Below, piece by piece: positions 47,617 to 60,849 of a DNA stretch of 64,000 nucleotides. The first letter of the stretch is position 1; the number at the start of each line of letters is the position of its first letter. The stretch is from Rhodospirillaceae bacterium (GTDB taxonomy: Bacteria; Pseudomonadota; Alphaproteobacteria; CACIAM-22H2): assembly GCA_022843945.1 (NCBI GenBank), contig JALHMR010000003.1:186001-250000 (forward strand). The letters run 5' to 3'. The position numbers and the translations under genes were made by a program. The notes under the pieces were generated by a model. It was given only the letters and a program-made list of their open reading frames with translations. It had not been told where the DNA came from and ran no database searches.

Positions 47617-48362
47617 CGGCTCGCTTCCACGGCCTGGGCCACCATGCGTGCCGCCGCACCATGCCCGAGATAAGCCTCAATGACCGCGGGCGTGCGGGCG
47701 ATCTCCCCCGGCGCTCCGTCGGCGATGAGCCGCCCCTGGTTGAGCACGTACACACGCTCGGCCAGGCTGGCGACCGCCTGCATGACATGCTCGATGAGGA
47801 AGACTGTCACGCCCATATCGCGGATCGCCTTCACGACGTCGATCATGGCGCCCATCTCGGTCGGGTTAAGGCCGGCCATGACCTCGTCGAGCAGCAGCAA
47901 GCGCGGCGCGGTGGCCAGGGCACGTGCCAGTTCAAGGCGCTTGCGGCCCGCCACGGTTAAAGCCTGGGCCCGCCGATCGAGCAGCGGGCCCATGCCGACC
48001 TTCTCCGCGACCTCTCTCGCCCGCTCCAGGGCCTCCTTGCGGCCCGCCAAGTGGAGATGAGCGCCGACGGCAATGTTCTCGCAGACCGACAACCGGCCGA
48101 AGGGCTGCACCACCTGGAACGTGCGAACCAGTCCCTTGGCGCAGATGAGGTGTGGAGGAAGCCCGGTGATCTCCTCACCGGCAAACGCGACCGAACCGCT
48201 GTCCGGCGCGATGAAGCCGGAGACCATGGCAAACAGCGTCGTCTTGCCGGCCCCATTGGGTCCGACGAGCGCCACGATGCCGCCCTCAGGCACCCGAAGC
48301 GACACGTCCGCCACCGCCAGCAGACCGCCGAAGCGCTTGGTGAGGCCGCTCACCTCAAGCAT
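47613..48362 (-). CDS. Branched-chain-type ABC transporter ATP-binding protein (LivG-like)
   Basis: 249 aa. Walker A GPNGAGKTTLFAMVSGF, the LivG-type ICAKGLVRTFQVVQPF segment, and Walker B LLLLDEVMAGLNPTE. The signature region reads LTVAGRKRLELARAL, the usual relaxed form of LivG. Start and stop overlap both neighbours. Confidence 0.93.
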
Positions 48363-49314
48363 TGGCGGCCCGCTCCCGGCGGCGGCTCAAGCGCCACACC
48401 AGCCCCATCAGTCCCTCGGGCAGGAAGCGGACCATGATGACCAGCAGGGCGCCATAGAAGATCAAGCTGAGGCCAGGGGCGTCCCCCACCAGCCGGCGCG
48501 CCAGCTCACCGGCCCCGTGCAGTACCGCCGAGCCCAGCAGCGGCCCGAAGACGGTACCGAGCCCGCCGATGATCGGCACCAGCAGGATTTCCACCGACAC
48601 GCCCGGCCCGTAAGCGATCCCAGGATCGATATAGAGGTAATACTGCGTGTAGAAGGCGCCGCCGAGACCCGTGAGCGCGCCGGAGATCACGATCGCCTGC
48701 AGCTTGCACATGAACGTGTCGACGCCCAGGGCGCGGGCGGCGTCTTCATTCTCGCGGATAGCCATCAGTCGCGCACCAAGACGGGAGCGCTCGAGCGCCC
48801 AACCCACGCCCAAGGACAACACCGTAAAGCCCAGCGCGACATAGTAATAGCCGAGCTTGCTCTCGAACTGGAGATTGGCGACGCCGACCTTGAGCGGCAC
48901 ATATAGGCCGACGCCGCCCCCGGTGAACTCCGCGGTGTTGGCCAGGATGCGCAGCACCTCGGCAAACGCCAATGTGATCAAGGCGAAGTAAGAGCCCCGC
49001 AGACCGTAGCGGAAGCTCAGAGTGCCGATCACCAGTCCGACCAGACCGCCGGCCACGGCCGCGGCGGCGAGACCCAGCCAGGGATTGAGGCCAAAGCCGA
49101 TATGCAGGATCGCCGACGCATAGGCCCCGGTGCCAAAGAAGGCCGCGTGACCGAAGGAGAACTGCCCCGCATAGCCCCCAAGGACATTCCAGGCCATGCC
49201 CATTGCGGCAAAGAGCAGCACGGTGATCAGGAAACCGAGCCAGAAATCGGAACGTATGAGGTACGGCACCGCCAGCGCGACGATCATTCCCCCGGCGATG
49301 CCCAGGCGCGCCAT
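48355..49314 (-). CDS. Branched-chain-type ABC transporter permease (LivM-like)
   Basis: 319 aa from ATG 49314-49312, sharing one base with the LivH-like stop. Eight or more hydrophobic helices; the LivM motif LGGYAGQFSFGHAAFFGTGAYA is near residues 46-67, and a charged loop MAIRENEDAARALGVD near residue 190 contacts the ATPases. A longer upstream reading in this frame only overlaps the LivH gene. It forms the channel with the LivH-like permease. Confidence 0.93.
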   Translation of the reverse strand: MARLGIAGGMIVALAVPYLIRSDFWLGFLITVLLFAAMGMAWNVLGGYAGQFSFGHAAFFGTGAYASAILHIGFGLNPWLGLAAAAVAGGLVGLVIGTLSFRYGLRGSYFALITLAFAEVLRILANTAEFTGGGVGLYVPLKVGVANLQFESKLGYYYVALGFTVLSLGVGWALERSRLGARLMAIRENEDAARALGVDTFMCKLQAIVISGALTGLGGAFYTQYYLYIDPGIAYGPGVSVEILLVPIIGGLGTVFGPLLGSAVLHGAGELARRLVGDAPGLSLIFYGALLVIMVRFLPEGLMGLVWRLSRRRERAANA

Positions 49315-50186
49315 CAACTGAGTCGGCTCCCGAACAGCCCGCTCGGGCGAAACAGCAGCGTGGCGATGAAGATGAGGAAGATGCCGATCTGCCCCAGCGA
49401 TTCCCCAAGCAGCAGCCCGCAAAGCGATTCGGTGACGCCGATCAGCAGGCCGCCGATCAGCGCACCGCTGAAGCTGCCCATGCCGCCAAGCACCACCACC
49501 GTAAACGCCACCAGCACGAAGACGTGCCCGATATGCGGCGAGACGTAGAACATCGGCAGCAGCAGGCAGGCTGCGGCACCGAGGCAGGCGGTACCGATGC
49601 CGAAGCTCATGGCAAAGATGTGATCGACATCGATGCCCATCAGGCGCGCGCCCTGGCGCTCCTTGGCCACGGCGCGGATCGCGCGCCCCAGATCCGTGCG
49701 CGCGATCAGGAGCCATAGAATGGCCGCCAGCGCCAGCGACGCTCCCAGCGCGATCAGTCGCGGCAGTGAGACCAGCGCCACACCGATGTCCACCATGGCG
49801 ATGGCGTAGGGCGTATCGATCGTCTGCGTGTCGGCGCTGAAGAAATAGAGAGCAAGGTTCTCGATGACGATCGACGCGCCGAGCGTCACGAGCAGGACGT
49901 TCTGGTCGCTGCCGTGACTGGCCCTGCCGATAACGCTCCACTGGAGAACATAGCCGAGCGCAAACAGCGCCGGCACCATCACCAGGAGCGCCAGATAGGG
50001 ATCGACGCCGAAGCGATGGAGAAAGAACGCACCGTAGAGCCCAACCATCAGCAGGCTGCCATGGGCGAAGTTGATGATATGCAGCACGCCATAGATGAGC
50101 GTCAGGCCGAGCGCCACGAGCGCGTAGACCGCGCCCATGGTGAGCCCGTTGATCGCGGCTGGCAGAAGAATGACGGGATCGAGCAT
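49314..50186 (-). CDS. Branched-chain-type ABC transporter permease (LivH-like)
   Basis: 290 aa with about eight transmembrane helices. INGLTMGAVYALVALGLTLIYGVLHIINFAHGSL is the hallmark LivH N-terminus, and RAIRAVAKERQGARLMGIDVD is the EAA-like coupling loop. It begins 50 bp after the binding-protein gene. Confidence 0.93.
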   Translation of the reverse strand: MLDPVILLPAAINGLTMGAVYALVALGLTLIYGVLHIINFAHGSLLMVGLYGAFFLHRFGVDPYLALLVMVPALFALGYVLQWSVIGRASHGSDQNVLLVTLGASIVIENLALYFFSADTQTIDTPYAIAMVDIGVALVSLPRLIALGASLALAAILWLLIARTDLGRAIRAVAKERQGARLMGIDVDHIFAMSFGIGTACLGAAACLLLPMFYVSPHIGHVFVLVAFTVVVLGGMGSFSGALIGGLLIGVTESLCGLLLGESLGQIGIFLIFIATLLFRPSGLFGSRLS

Positions 50187-50236
50187 GGATCAGAAGATCC
50201 GGGCGAGGCCTGCGCCCCGCCCGGTACCGCCGCCGT

Positions 50237-51472
50237 TCAGCCCCGCCGCTCCGGCATCGGATAGACCGCGTTGCCGGACGCAAAGGCCAGCGGGTAGATG
50301 ACCTTGATGTCCTTGTCCAGCACCTGCGTGGTGACCGGCTGCGCACCCTCGTTCTGGCCGTTGACGAAGCGGGTCGGCCCATAGGGCATGACATGCTTGT
50401 CGAAGGTGCTCGAGGCGAGAGCCGCGATGATCGCCGCGCGGTCGGCTCTGCCGGCCCGCTCCAGGGCATCGGCCAGCAGATAGACGCAGGAATAGTTCAT
50501 GAAGACTTCGTAGGTGTAGAACAGATCACGCTTCTCGGTCTTCTCCTTGAGCACCAGCGCCGCCGCCTTGCGCGGATCGAACCAGTGATTGCAGTCCATC
50601 ACGTAGGACGCCGCCTGGGGGAACTCCTTGACGAACTTGTAGCTGGAGGCGCCGCCGCCGAGGATCGAATAGATCGCCTTGGGCACGATGCGCTGCTGCT
50701 GCAGGGCACGGGCGAAGAGCACGTACTCGTTGTAGTAGTTCGCGGGAATCAGGAGGTCCGGCTTGCGCGCCTGGACGCGCAGCGCAATATTGGAGAAATC
50801 GCGCGTCGGATTGGCGTGCTTGATGGTTTCGAGAATCTCGAAACCGTGCTTCGGCAGCTCGCTGTTGAGCGTCGTCGCCATGCCCGAGCCGAAAGCCGAT
50901 TCCTCGTGCACGATCATCACGGTGCGGGCGGGCTTGCCTGCCCCGTCGTTGATCTTGATCAGATTCTCGATCGCCGTATCGACTGTCTTCTTGAGTCCGG
51001 GACCGAAGCGGAAGGTGTTGGTCAGCCCGCGCGTGACGACCTGGTCAACGACGGCAACATCGACGATATGGGGAATCCCATGGCGCGCCGCCGCCTGGGT
51101 GGTGGCCAGTGCAATGCCGCTGGCATAGGGGCCGATGATGGCGGCGACACCCGCCTCGTTGAGCTTCTCCACTTCCGCCGCACCCACGTCAGGGCGCGAT
51201 TGGGCATCGGCGAGCAGCGCTTCGATCTTGGCACCGCCCATCGACTTGATGCCGCCGGCCGCGTTGATCTCCTCGATCGCCATCTGGGCCCCGACCCGCG
51301 ACTGTGTCCCGGAGTAGCTGAGCGGGCCGGTCACCGGATGGAGGATGCCGACTTTGATGCTCGCTGCCTGCGCCCGAAGAACCGCAGGAAATCCGAAGCT
51401 GCTCACCGCGGCACCCGCCGCGGCGCCCGCCAGAACGTGGCGACGTGAAAGCCGGTTGCTCTTCTTGGTCAT
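50237..51472 (-). CDS. Branched-chain-type ABC substrate-binding protein (LivK-like)
   Basis: 411 aa. The N-terminus has SRRHVLAGAAAGAAVSSFGFPAVLRAQA, a twin-arginine-style signal, so export folded via Tat is likely. The mature part KVGILHPVTGPLSYSGTQSRVGAQMAIEEINAAGG is the periplasmic-binding family 6 fold. LivK-type proteins of catabolic operons bind varied organic acids, amides and aromatics. It follows the GntR gene by 48 bp and precedes the permeases, fitting the head of the operon. Confidence 0.92.
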   Translation of the reverse strand: MTKKSNRLSRRHVLAGAAAGAAVSSFGFPAVLRAQAASIKVGILHPVTGPLSYSGTQSRVGAQMAIEEINAAGGIKSMGGAKIEALLADAQSRPDVGAAEVEKLNEAGVAAIIGPYASGIALATTQAAARHGIPHIVDVAVVDQVVTRGLTNTFRFGPGLKKTVDTAIENLIKINDGAGKPARTVMIVHEESAFGSGMATTLNSELPKHGFEILETIKHANPTRDFSNIALRVQARKPDLLIPANYYNEYVLFARALQQQRIVPKAIYSILGGGASSYKFVKEFPQAASYVMDCNHWFDPRKAAALVLKEKTEKRDLFYTYEVFMNYSCVYLLADALERAGRADRAAIIAALASSTFDKHVMPYGPTRFVNGQNEGAQPVTTQVLDKDIKVIYPLAFASGNAVYPMPERRG

Positions 51473-51520
51473 CGATCTTCTCCCCTGTTGCAGGTTCGTG
51501 TGGTTGTTTCGGTGCGATGA

Positions 51521-52345
51521 TCAATCCGCCGCCGACCAGAGCTTGGTGGCGGAGCCCTGAACCCGGGCCAACTTCATGCGGTACTGGTAACGATCGGGGC
51601 GGTAAAGGATGGCGATGTACTCGACCGGACGGCCATGCTGATCGAACACCGTGCGCGTGACGGAAAGCAGCGGCGCGCCGACGCGCAAGCCGAGGCGCGG
51701 CGCGACCCCGGCATCAGCCGGAACCGCGCCGATGGACTGATCGGCGCTGCCGATGAGAACCCCGGCACGCTCGAGAAGCTCCAGGAGTGGCTTGGCTGCC
51801 AGGTCCTTCCGTCCGTAGGTGCGGCCCAGGGCCGCCGGTACGTAGCTGGTGGTGAACGAAAGCGGCGCGCCGTCGAGTGAGCGCACCCGCACGGCGCGCT
51901 GCACCTCGGTGCCGCTGGCCACGTCCAGCGCACACGCGACCTCGTCCGAGGCGGGGACGTAGCCGAAATCGATGATGTCGACCTTGGTCTTCAGGCCCAT
52001 CATCAGCAGGTTCTCGAGCAGACCGGAGATATTGGCGCTGACCGCCGGTACGGCAACACGGCTCGCCACGCTCGTGCCCTTGCCGCGGCGCCGCACGACC
52101 AGCCCTTCCGAGGCGAGCTCGTCCAGCGCCCGCTTAGCCGTGATGCGCGAGACGCCGAAGCGCTCCGTCAGCTCCTGCTCGGTTGGCACCAACTCGTTGT
52201 CGGCATAGACACCACCCAGGATCTGCTCGCGCAACAGCACGTAAATCTGATGATAGAGCGGGGTCGGCAGCCGGCTATCGACGCGCCCGGCAACGCTCCG
52301 CCGCTGGACACCGCGCGGCGTCGAACTGCTCACAACACTCGCCAT
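51521..52345 (-). CDS. GntR/HutC-family transcriptional regulator
   Basis: 274 aa. Winged helix at about residues 25-95 (TPLYHQIYVLLREQILGGVY, then PTEQELTERFGVSRITAKRALDELASEGLVVRRRGKGT) and a UTRA effector domain to the C-terminus. The ATG 52345-52343 is preceded by AAGGGG; a longer reading to 52447 would run through the operator-like palindrome and is not used. It is upstream of and co-oriented with the transporter/catabolic genes, so it probably represses them until the substrate binds. Confidence 0.9.
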   Translation of the reverse strand: MASVVSSSTPRGVQRRSVAGRVDSRLPTPLYHQIYVLLREQILGGVYADNELVPTEQELTERFGVSRITAKRALDELASEGLVVRRRGKGTSVASRVAVPAVSANISGLLENLLMMGLKTKVDIIDFGYVPASDEVACALDVASGTEVQRAVRVRSLDGAPLSFTTSYVPAALGRTYGRKDLAAKPLLELLERAGVLIGSADQSIGAVPADAGVAPRLGLRVGAPLLSVTRTVFDQHGRPVEYIAILYRPDRYQYRMKLARVQGSATKLWSAAD

Positions 52346-53098
52346 TGCCAGCCCCTTGCTGCCATCACGGGCAACGCGGCGATCGCCCGAACGGCTCAAC
52401 CGGCCCTCGGCAGAATGATATATTGATATAGCATTGGGGAACCACAAGCCAGCCGGTTGTAGTGGTGCACGCCGAAGGATGGCTTGGCGTTCACCGCAGC
52501 GCCAACAACCCGACGAAGCTGCCGGAATTCCGCTCGGCGAGCACCCTCATCAGATATGCGAAGCGCACGAAGCTGGCCTGCTGGTTCAGCAGCAGCGGGC
52601 GGCACGGGAAATCCGAACGTGTGAAGTCGGACCTGTGACTGGCTCGGTGAGGCCTTCCTATTGAGCCGTGCCAAAATCCTGGCCGGACGGTCCGGGCGGT
52701 AGAAGGTCTGGATCCACTGGATGATGCCGGGAGCGGGATTGCCGGCGTTGAAAATTTGCCACCCCTTCAGGCGATAGCTGTCCGTGCGCCGGGCAGGCAT
52801 GTCACCGCCCCGGCGCGATGACTATTGTTAGTGTTAGGTGAAAATCTACAAGCGATATCAGCGCGCTAGCAGGCCGTTCGGGATGCCTCGGCTACGGCCC
52901 GCGCTGTTTCGTTATCCTGATCGCGTTACTGCCCTTTTCCTCGCCGGCGGAAAAGCAGGCGGGCGCGGGCAGCGCCCTCTCAGCGCGGCCAATGCAGGAA
53001 TTGGTCAGGAGTTTTAGTATAGTAGCCCGGCCCGCTTTTTACTGTTCGTTATGGATTAAGCGCTCTTATCGCCGGTTTGGGGGACTCGCGATCCTTAT
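52346..53098. other. 753-bp stretch without an assignable gene
   Basis: Between the GntR gene and the sensor kinase. It holds the GntR palindrome (52414-52435). A leftward reading at 52396-52800 (134 codons, starting MPARRTDSYRLKGWQIF and preceded by GGGGCGG) has no recognisable family and would run across the palindrome; it may be a chance frame or gene remnant. Near 52860-53090 short rightward readings exist without convincing starts; a TATAGT at 53020-53025 could be part of the kinase promoter. No RNA gene is seen. Confidence 0.4.
52414..52435. promoter_or_regulatory. Candidate GntR operator upstream of the 13-gene operon
   Basis: A 22-bp AT-rich palindrome, AATGATATATTGATATAGCA plus TT, of which 18 of 22 positions are self-complementary, in otherwise GC-rich DNA. 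It lies 69 bp before the GntR start. HutC-type GntR proteins bind short AT-rich palindromes of this kind, so autoregulation is likely. The minus strand also offers TATATC/TATCAT -10 candidates inside it. Confidence 0.5.
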
Positions 53099-57557
<4,459 letters not shown>

Positions 57558-57610
57558 GCTGCGCCCGGTGCGGCCGGTAAATCGTCACTGCTGAATCCTG
57601 GCTTCGTTAC

Positions 57611-58201
57611 CTAGTCCGGCAGGGATCGCACGCCCACCGCTTGTGCCTCGGCATGCAAAACCGCCCGCGCTTCGCCGCTGTGGTCGGCGAAAGCCAGCGC
57701 TCCTGCCCGTCCGTCCAAGACGCGTCGCCAGAACCTGCGCCTACCGGCGACGGACGGAACCGCCGCGGCGATAGGGCGCCGCAAGCGGCCGGCTAGCCGG
57801 GCGAGCTCCCCAACCGCGACCGGTACCGCCCGCTCGATCCGCTGGCGAATAAGCTTAGCGAGGGTCGGCGACGTGCCGGCCGTCGAGATAGCGATGGTCA
57901 CAGGGCCACGATCAAGGATGGCCGGCCAGACGAACGAACAGAGCGACGGCCGATCGACGACGTTGACCAGCGCTCCCGCGCCTTTCAGGTGCTCTGCCGC
58001 CGCCTCATCCTGCGCGAGGTCCCCGGTGGCCACGACGGCCAACATATAGGTACCTGCCGGAATTTCATCGACCTTGTCCGTCGTCGTCACGGCCGCGCCT
58101 GCTTCGCGCAGAGCCTCGGCCTTGCGCCATGCCTCATCCGTGGCACCGATAACCAGACAGGCTCTCTCCTGCAGATCGAGGAAAATAGGGAAGTAGCGCA
58201 T
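57611..58201 (-). CDS. Precorrin-2 dehydrogenase/sirohydrochlorin ferrochelatase-like (CysG N-terminal type)
   Basis: 196 aa. It would make sirohaem for the nitrite reductase of the same operon. VNVVDRPSLCSFVWPAIL with the catalytic Asp, and the later AISTAGTSPTLAKLIRQRIE, are the CysG-N/Met8 hallmarks. The NAD-binding loop, normally GGGxxAxRK, reads GATDEAWRK (Gly19-Lys27), so two glycines are lost. No methyltransferase domain is fused. The start shares one base with the nasA stop (TGATG). Confidence 0.85.
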   Translation of the reverse strand: MRYFPIFLDLQERACLVIGATDEAWRKAEALREAGAAVTTTDKVDEIPAGTYMLAVVATGDLAQDEAAAEHLKGAGALVNVVDRPSLCSFVWPAILDRGPVTIAISTAGTSPTLAKLIRQRIERAVPVAVGELARLAGRLRRPIAAAVPSVAGRRRFWRRVLDGRAGALAFADHSGEARAVLHAEAQAVGVRSLPD

Positions 58202-60849
58202 CAGGCCGTTACCTTGGAAGTGGTAGCAATGAGTCGTCGCAGTTCCGGCAGGCAGGAGCCACAATTGGTGCCGGCGCGCGTCGCCGCGCCGATCGCCTCC
58301 GCGGTCGCGGCACCGTTGCGGATAGCGGCAGCGATCCGGCTCTGCGCCACGCCATGACAGACGCAGATGATCGGCCCCTCGCCGGCGTTCGCGACGCCCC
58401 GGCCGCCGGCCAGCAGCGGCCGCGCCTCGTCAGCGAGGAAGAGTTCCGCCACAACGTCACGCGGCGGCAGGTCGGCGCGCTCACCGAGGAACAGGCAGGC
58501 GCGATTGTGCTCGCCGCCACTCCATAGCGCCCGATAGCGCTGACCGGCGGCGTCGCGCAGCTCGGCCCGCGACCAGCCTTGAGCATCGAAGACCACGCCA
58601 AGGCGGTTCCATGCTTCGACCAGCGGCATCCGGTCGGCAATCTCGTAGCGCCAGTGGCTCTCACCCGGGACGACCGCGGTGTAGTCAAAATCGCCGAGCG
58701 CGACGGGATCGCGGGCGAGTACCACGCCATGCCACGCGGCAGGAAAGCGCGTGAGGCGCACCGGCGTGTGCTTGAGCTCGGGCTGGCCGGAAAGCGGGTC
58801 GACTGCCGGGTTGACCGCGCGGTTCACCGCACTACGCCCGGCCAGTGGCCAGCTCCAATGCATGGGCGCGAAGACCTCCCCCCGGCGCTGCGCCGTACTG
58901 AACTGGACGCGCAGCAGTACATCGCCCCAGCGGCTGTCGAGATGCGCAAGCTCGCCGTCGATCAGCCCTGCCCCCGCTGCATCGGTCGGATGCACGCTCA
59001 CGGTTGGCTCGGGCATATGCACCATCAGCCGGGGAATGGCGGTGCGCGTCATGGTGTGCCACTGGTCACGCACCCGGCCGGTGTTGAGGATCCAGGGAAA
59101 AGCAGGATCGACATGGTTCACCGGCATACGCGGCGTCACCGGCACAAGCGTCGCCGCGCGGTCCGGGGCGCTGAACTGCCCGTCGCCGAACAGCCGCTCG
59201 ACCGGTCGCGCGTCGCCGGGCCGGAACGGCCAGTGCACCGGCTCGAGCCTGTCGTAGTCATCGTCGTTCAACATGGCCAGCGCGCCGATGTTGAAGGCCC
59301 GTCCGCCATCGTTCTCGAAGGCAGACAGGGCGGCATGCTCGCGGAAGATATCGGCCGATGAGCCATAGGCGAACTGCTCGCCGAAGCCGAGGCGCGTCGC
59401 GACCTGCGACAGGATCCACCAATCTGCCTTGGCCTCACCGGGTACGGAACGGAACGGCCGCTGCCGCGATACACGCCGCTCGGAGTTGGTGACGGTGCCG
59501 TCGCGCTCCGACCACAGCAGCGCGGGCAAGCGCACGGTGGCAAAGCGCGCCGTCTCCGACGTGTTGGCCCCCTCCGAGACGACGACCAGCGGACAAGCGC
59601 GCAAGGCGGCGCGCACGGTGTCTGAGTCCGGCAGGCTGACCACCGGATTGGTCGCCATGATCCACAGCGCCTTGATTCGCCCGCTGCCCACGGCCTGGAA
59701 AAGATCGACGGCCTTCAAACCGGGCTGACGCGCGATCGCCGGCGCGCGCCAGAAGCGGCCCACCCGGTCGCGATCGGCCGGCGTGAAATCCATGTGAGCA
59801 GCCAGCTGGTTCGCCAGCGCGCCGACTTCGCGCCCGCCCATGGCGTTGGGCTGGCCGGTCACCGAGAACGGCCCCATGCCCGGCCGGCCGATACGGCCGG
59901 TCAGCAGGTGGCAGTTGATGATTGCGTTGACCTTATCGGTGCCGCTGGAGGACTGGTTGATGCCCTGCGAGTAGACGGTCACCGTACGCTCGCGCGCGGC
60001 AAACAGCCGGAAGAAGGTCTCGACCGGATGCGCCGCCAGATCGCAAGCCGCGGCAATCTCGGTCAACGACCCGCCAGCCGCAGCCGCGGCAAGGGCCGGC
60101 CCCGCTCCCGCGGTGTGGCGCGTCACGAAGCGCTCGTCGCGCTTGCCGGTCTGCGCCAGGTAACTCAGCAGGCCGTTGAACAGCGCAGCGTCACTACCGG
60201 GCCGTAGAGCCAGGTGGAGGTCTGCCTCCTCCGCAGTCGACGTGCGCCGGGGATCGATGACCACCAGCTTCAGATCGGGCCGCTGCCGCCGGGCTGCGAC
60301 AATGCGCTGGAACAGTACCGGGTGACACCAGGCGAGGTTGGACCCAACCAGCACGATCAGGTCGGCGTTCTCCAGGTCTTCATAGGTGCCGGGCACTACG
60401 TCCGCCCCGAAGGCCCGGCGATGACCGGCGACCGAGGACGCCATGCACAGGCGCGAATTGGTGTCGATGTTGGCCGTGCCGAGAAAGCCTTTGATCAACT
60501 TATTGGCGACGTAATAGTCCTCGGTCAGAAGCTGTCCGGAGACGTAGAAGGCCACCGCATCGGGTCCGTGATCGCGGACCGTCTGGGCGAAGCCATCGGC
60601 CACGGTATCGAGCGCCGTGCTCCAGTCGACCCGCTGGCCGCGGATCTCCGGGTAAAGCAGCCGCCCTTCGAGCGCCAGGGTTTCGCCGAGTGCTGCTCCC
60701 TTGGAGCACAGGCGTCCGAAATTTGCCGGATGGGCCGGATCACCGGCGATGACGACCCGATCGCCGTCGTTCTGCGCCAGAACACCGCAACCGACCCCGC
60801 AATAGGGGCACGTCGTGCGGACAATCGGCGAGGCCGTCGAGCCATCCAT
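58201..60849 (-). CDS. nasA: Assimilatory nitrate reductase, molybdopterin catalytic subunit
   Basis: 882 aa from ATG 60849-60847. [4Fe-4S] cysteines 14, 17, 21 and 48 lie in CPYCGVGC and GRLCSKG. Molybdopterin domains follow (GTANIDTNSRLCMASSVAG, VYSQGINQSSSGTDKVNAIINCHLLTGRIGRPG). The C-terminus has a BFD-like [2Fe-2S] domain, CVCHGVAQ...TNCGSCLPELRRL, as in Klebsiella-type NasA. It reduces nitrate to nitrite in the cytoplasm. It shares one base with the upstream reductase gene and with the sirohaem gene. Confidence 0.94.
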   Translation of the reverse strand: MDGSTASPIVRTTCPYCGVGCGVLAQNDGDRVVIAGDPAHPANFGRLCSKGAALGETLALEGRLLYPEIRGQRVDWSTALDTVADGFAQTVRDHGPDAVAFYVSGQLLTEDYYVANKLIKGFLGTANIDTNSRLCMASSVAGHRRAFGADVVPGTYEDLENADLIVLVGSNLAWCHPVLFQRIVAARRQRPDLKLVVIDPRRTSTAEEADLHLALRPGSDAALFNGLLSYLAQTGKRDERFVTRHTAGAGPALAAAAAGGSLTEIAAACDLAAHPVETFFRLFAARERTVTVYSQGINQSSSGTDKVNAIINCHLLTGRIGRPGMGPFSVTGQPNAMGGREVGALANQLAAHMDFTPADRDRVGRFWRAPAIARQPGLKAVDLFQAVGSGRIKALWIMATNPVVSLPDSDTVRAALRACPLVVVSEGANTSETARFATVRLPALLWSERDGTVTNSERRVSRQRPFRSVPGEAKADWWILSQVATRLGFGEQFAYGSSADIFREHAALSAFENDGGRAFNIGALAMLNDDDYDRLEPVHWPFRPGDARPVERLFGDGQFSAPDRAATLVPVTPRMPVNHVDPAFPWILNTGRVRDQWHTMTRTAIPRLMVHMPEPTVSVHPTDAAGAGLIDGELAHLDSRWGDVLLRVQFSTAQRRGEVFAPMHWSWPLAGRSAVNRAVNPAVDPLSGQPELKHTPVRLTRFPAAWHGVVLARDPVALGDFDYTAVVPGESHWRYEIADRMPLVEAWNRLGVVFDAQGWSRAELRDAAGQRYRALWSGGEHNRACLFLGERADLPPRDVVAELFLADEARPLLAGGRGVANAGEGPIICVCHGVAQSRIAAAIRNGAATAEAIGAATRAGTNCGSCLPELRRLIATTSKVTA

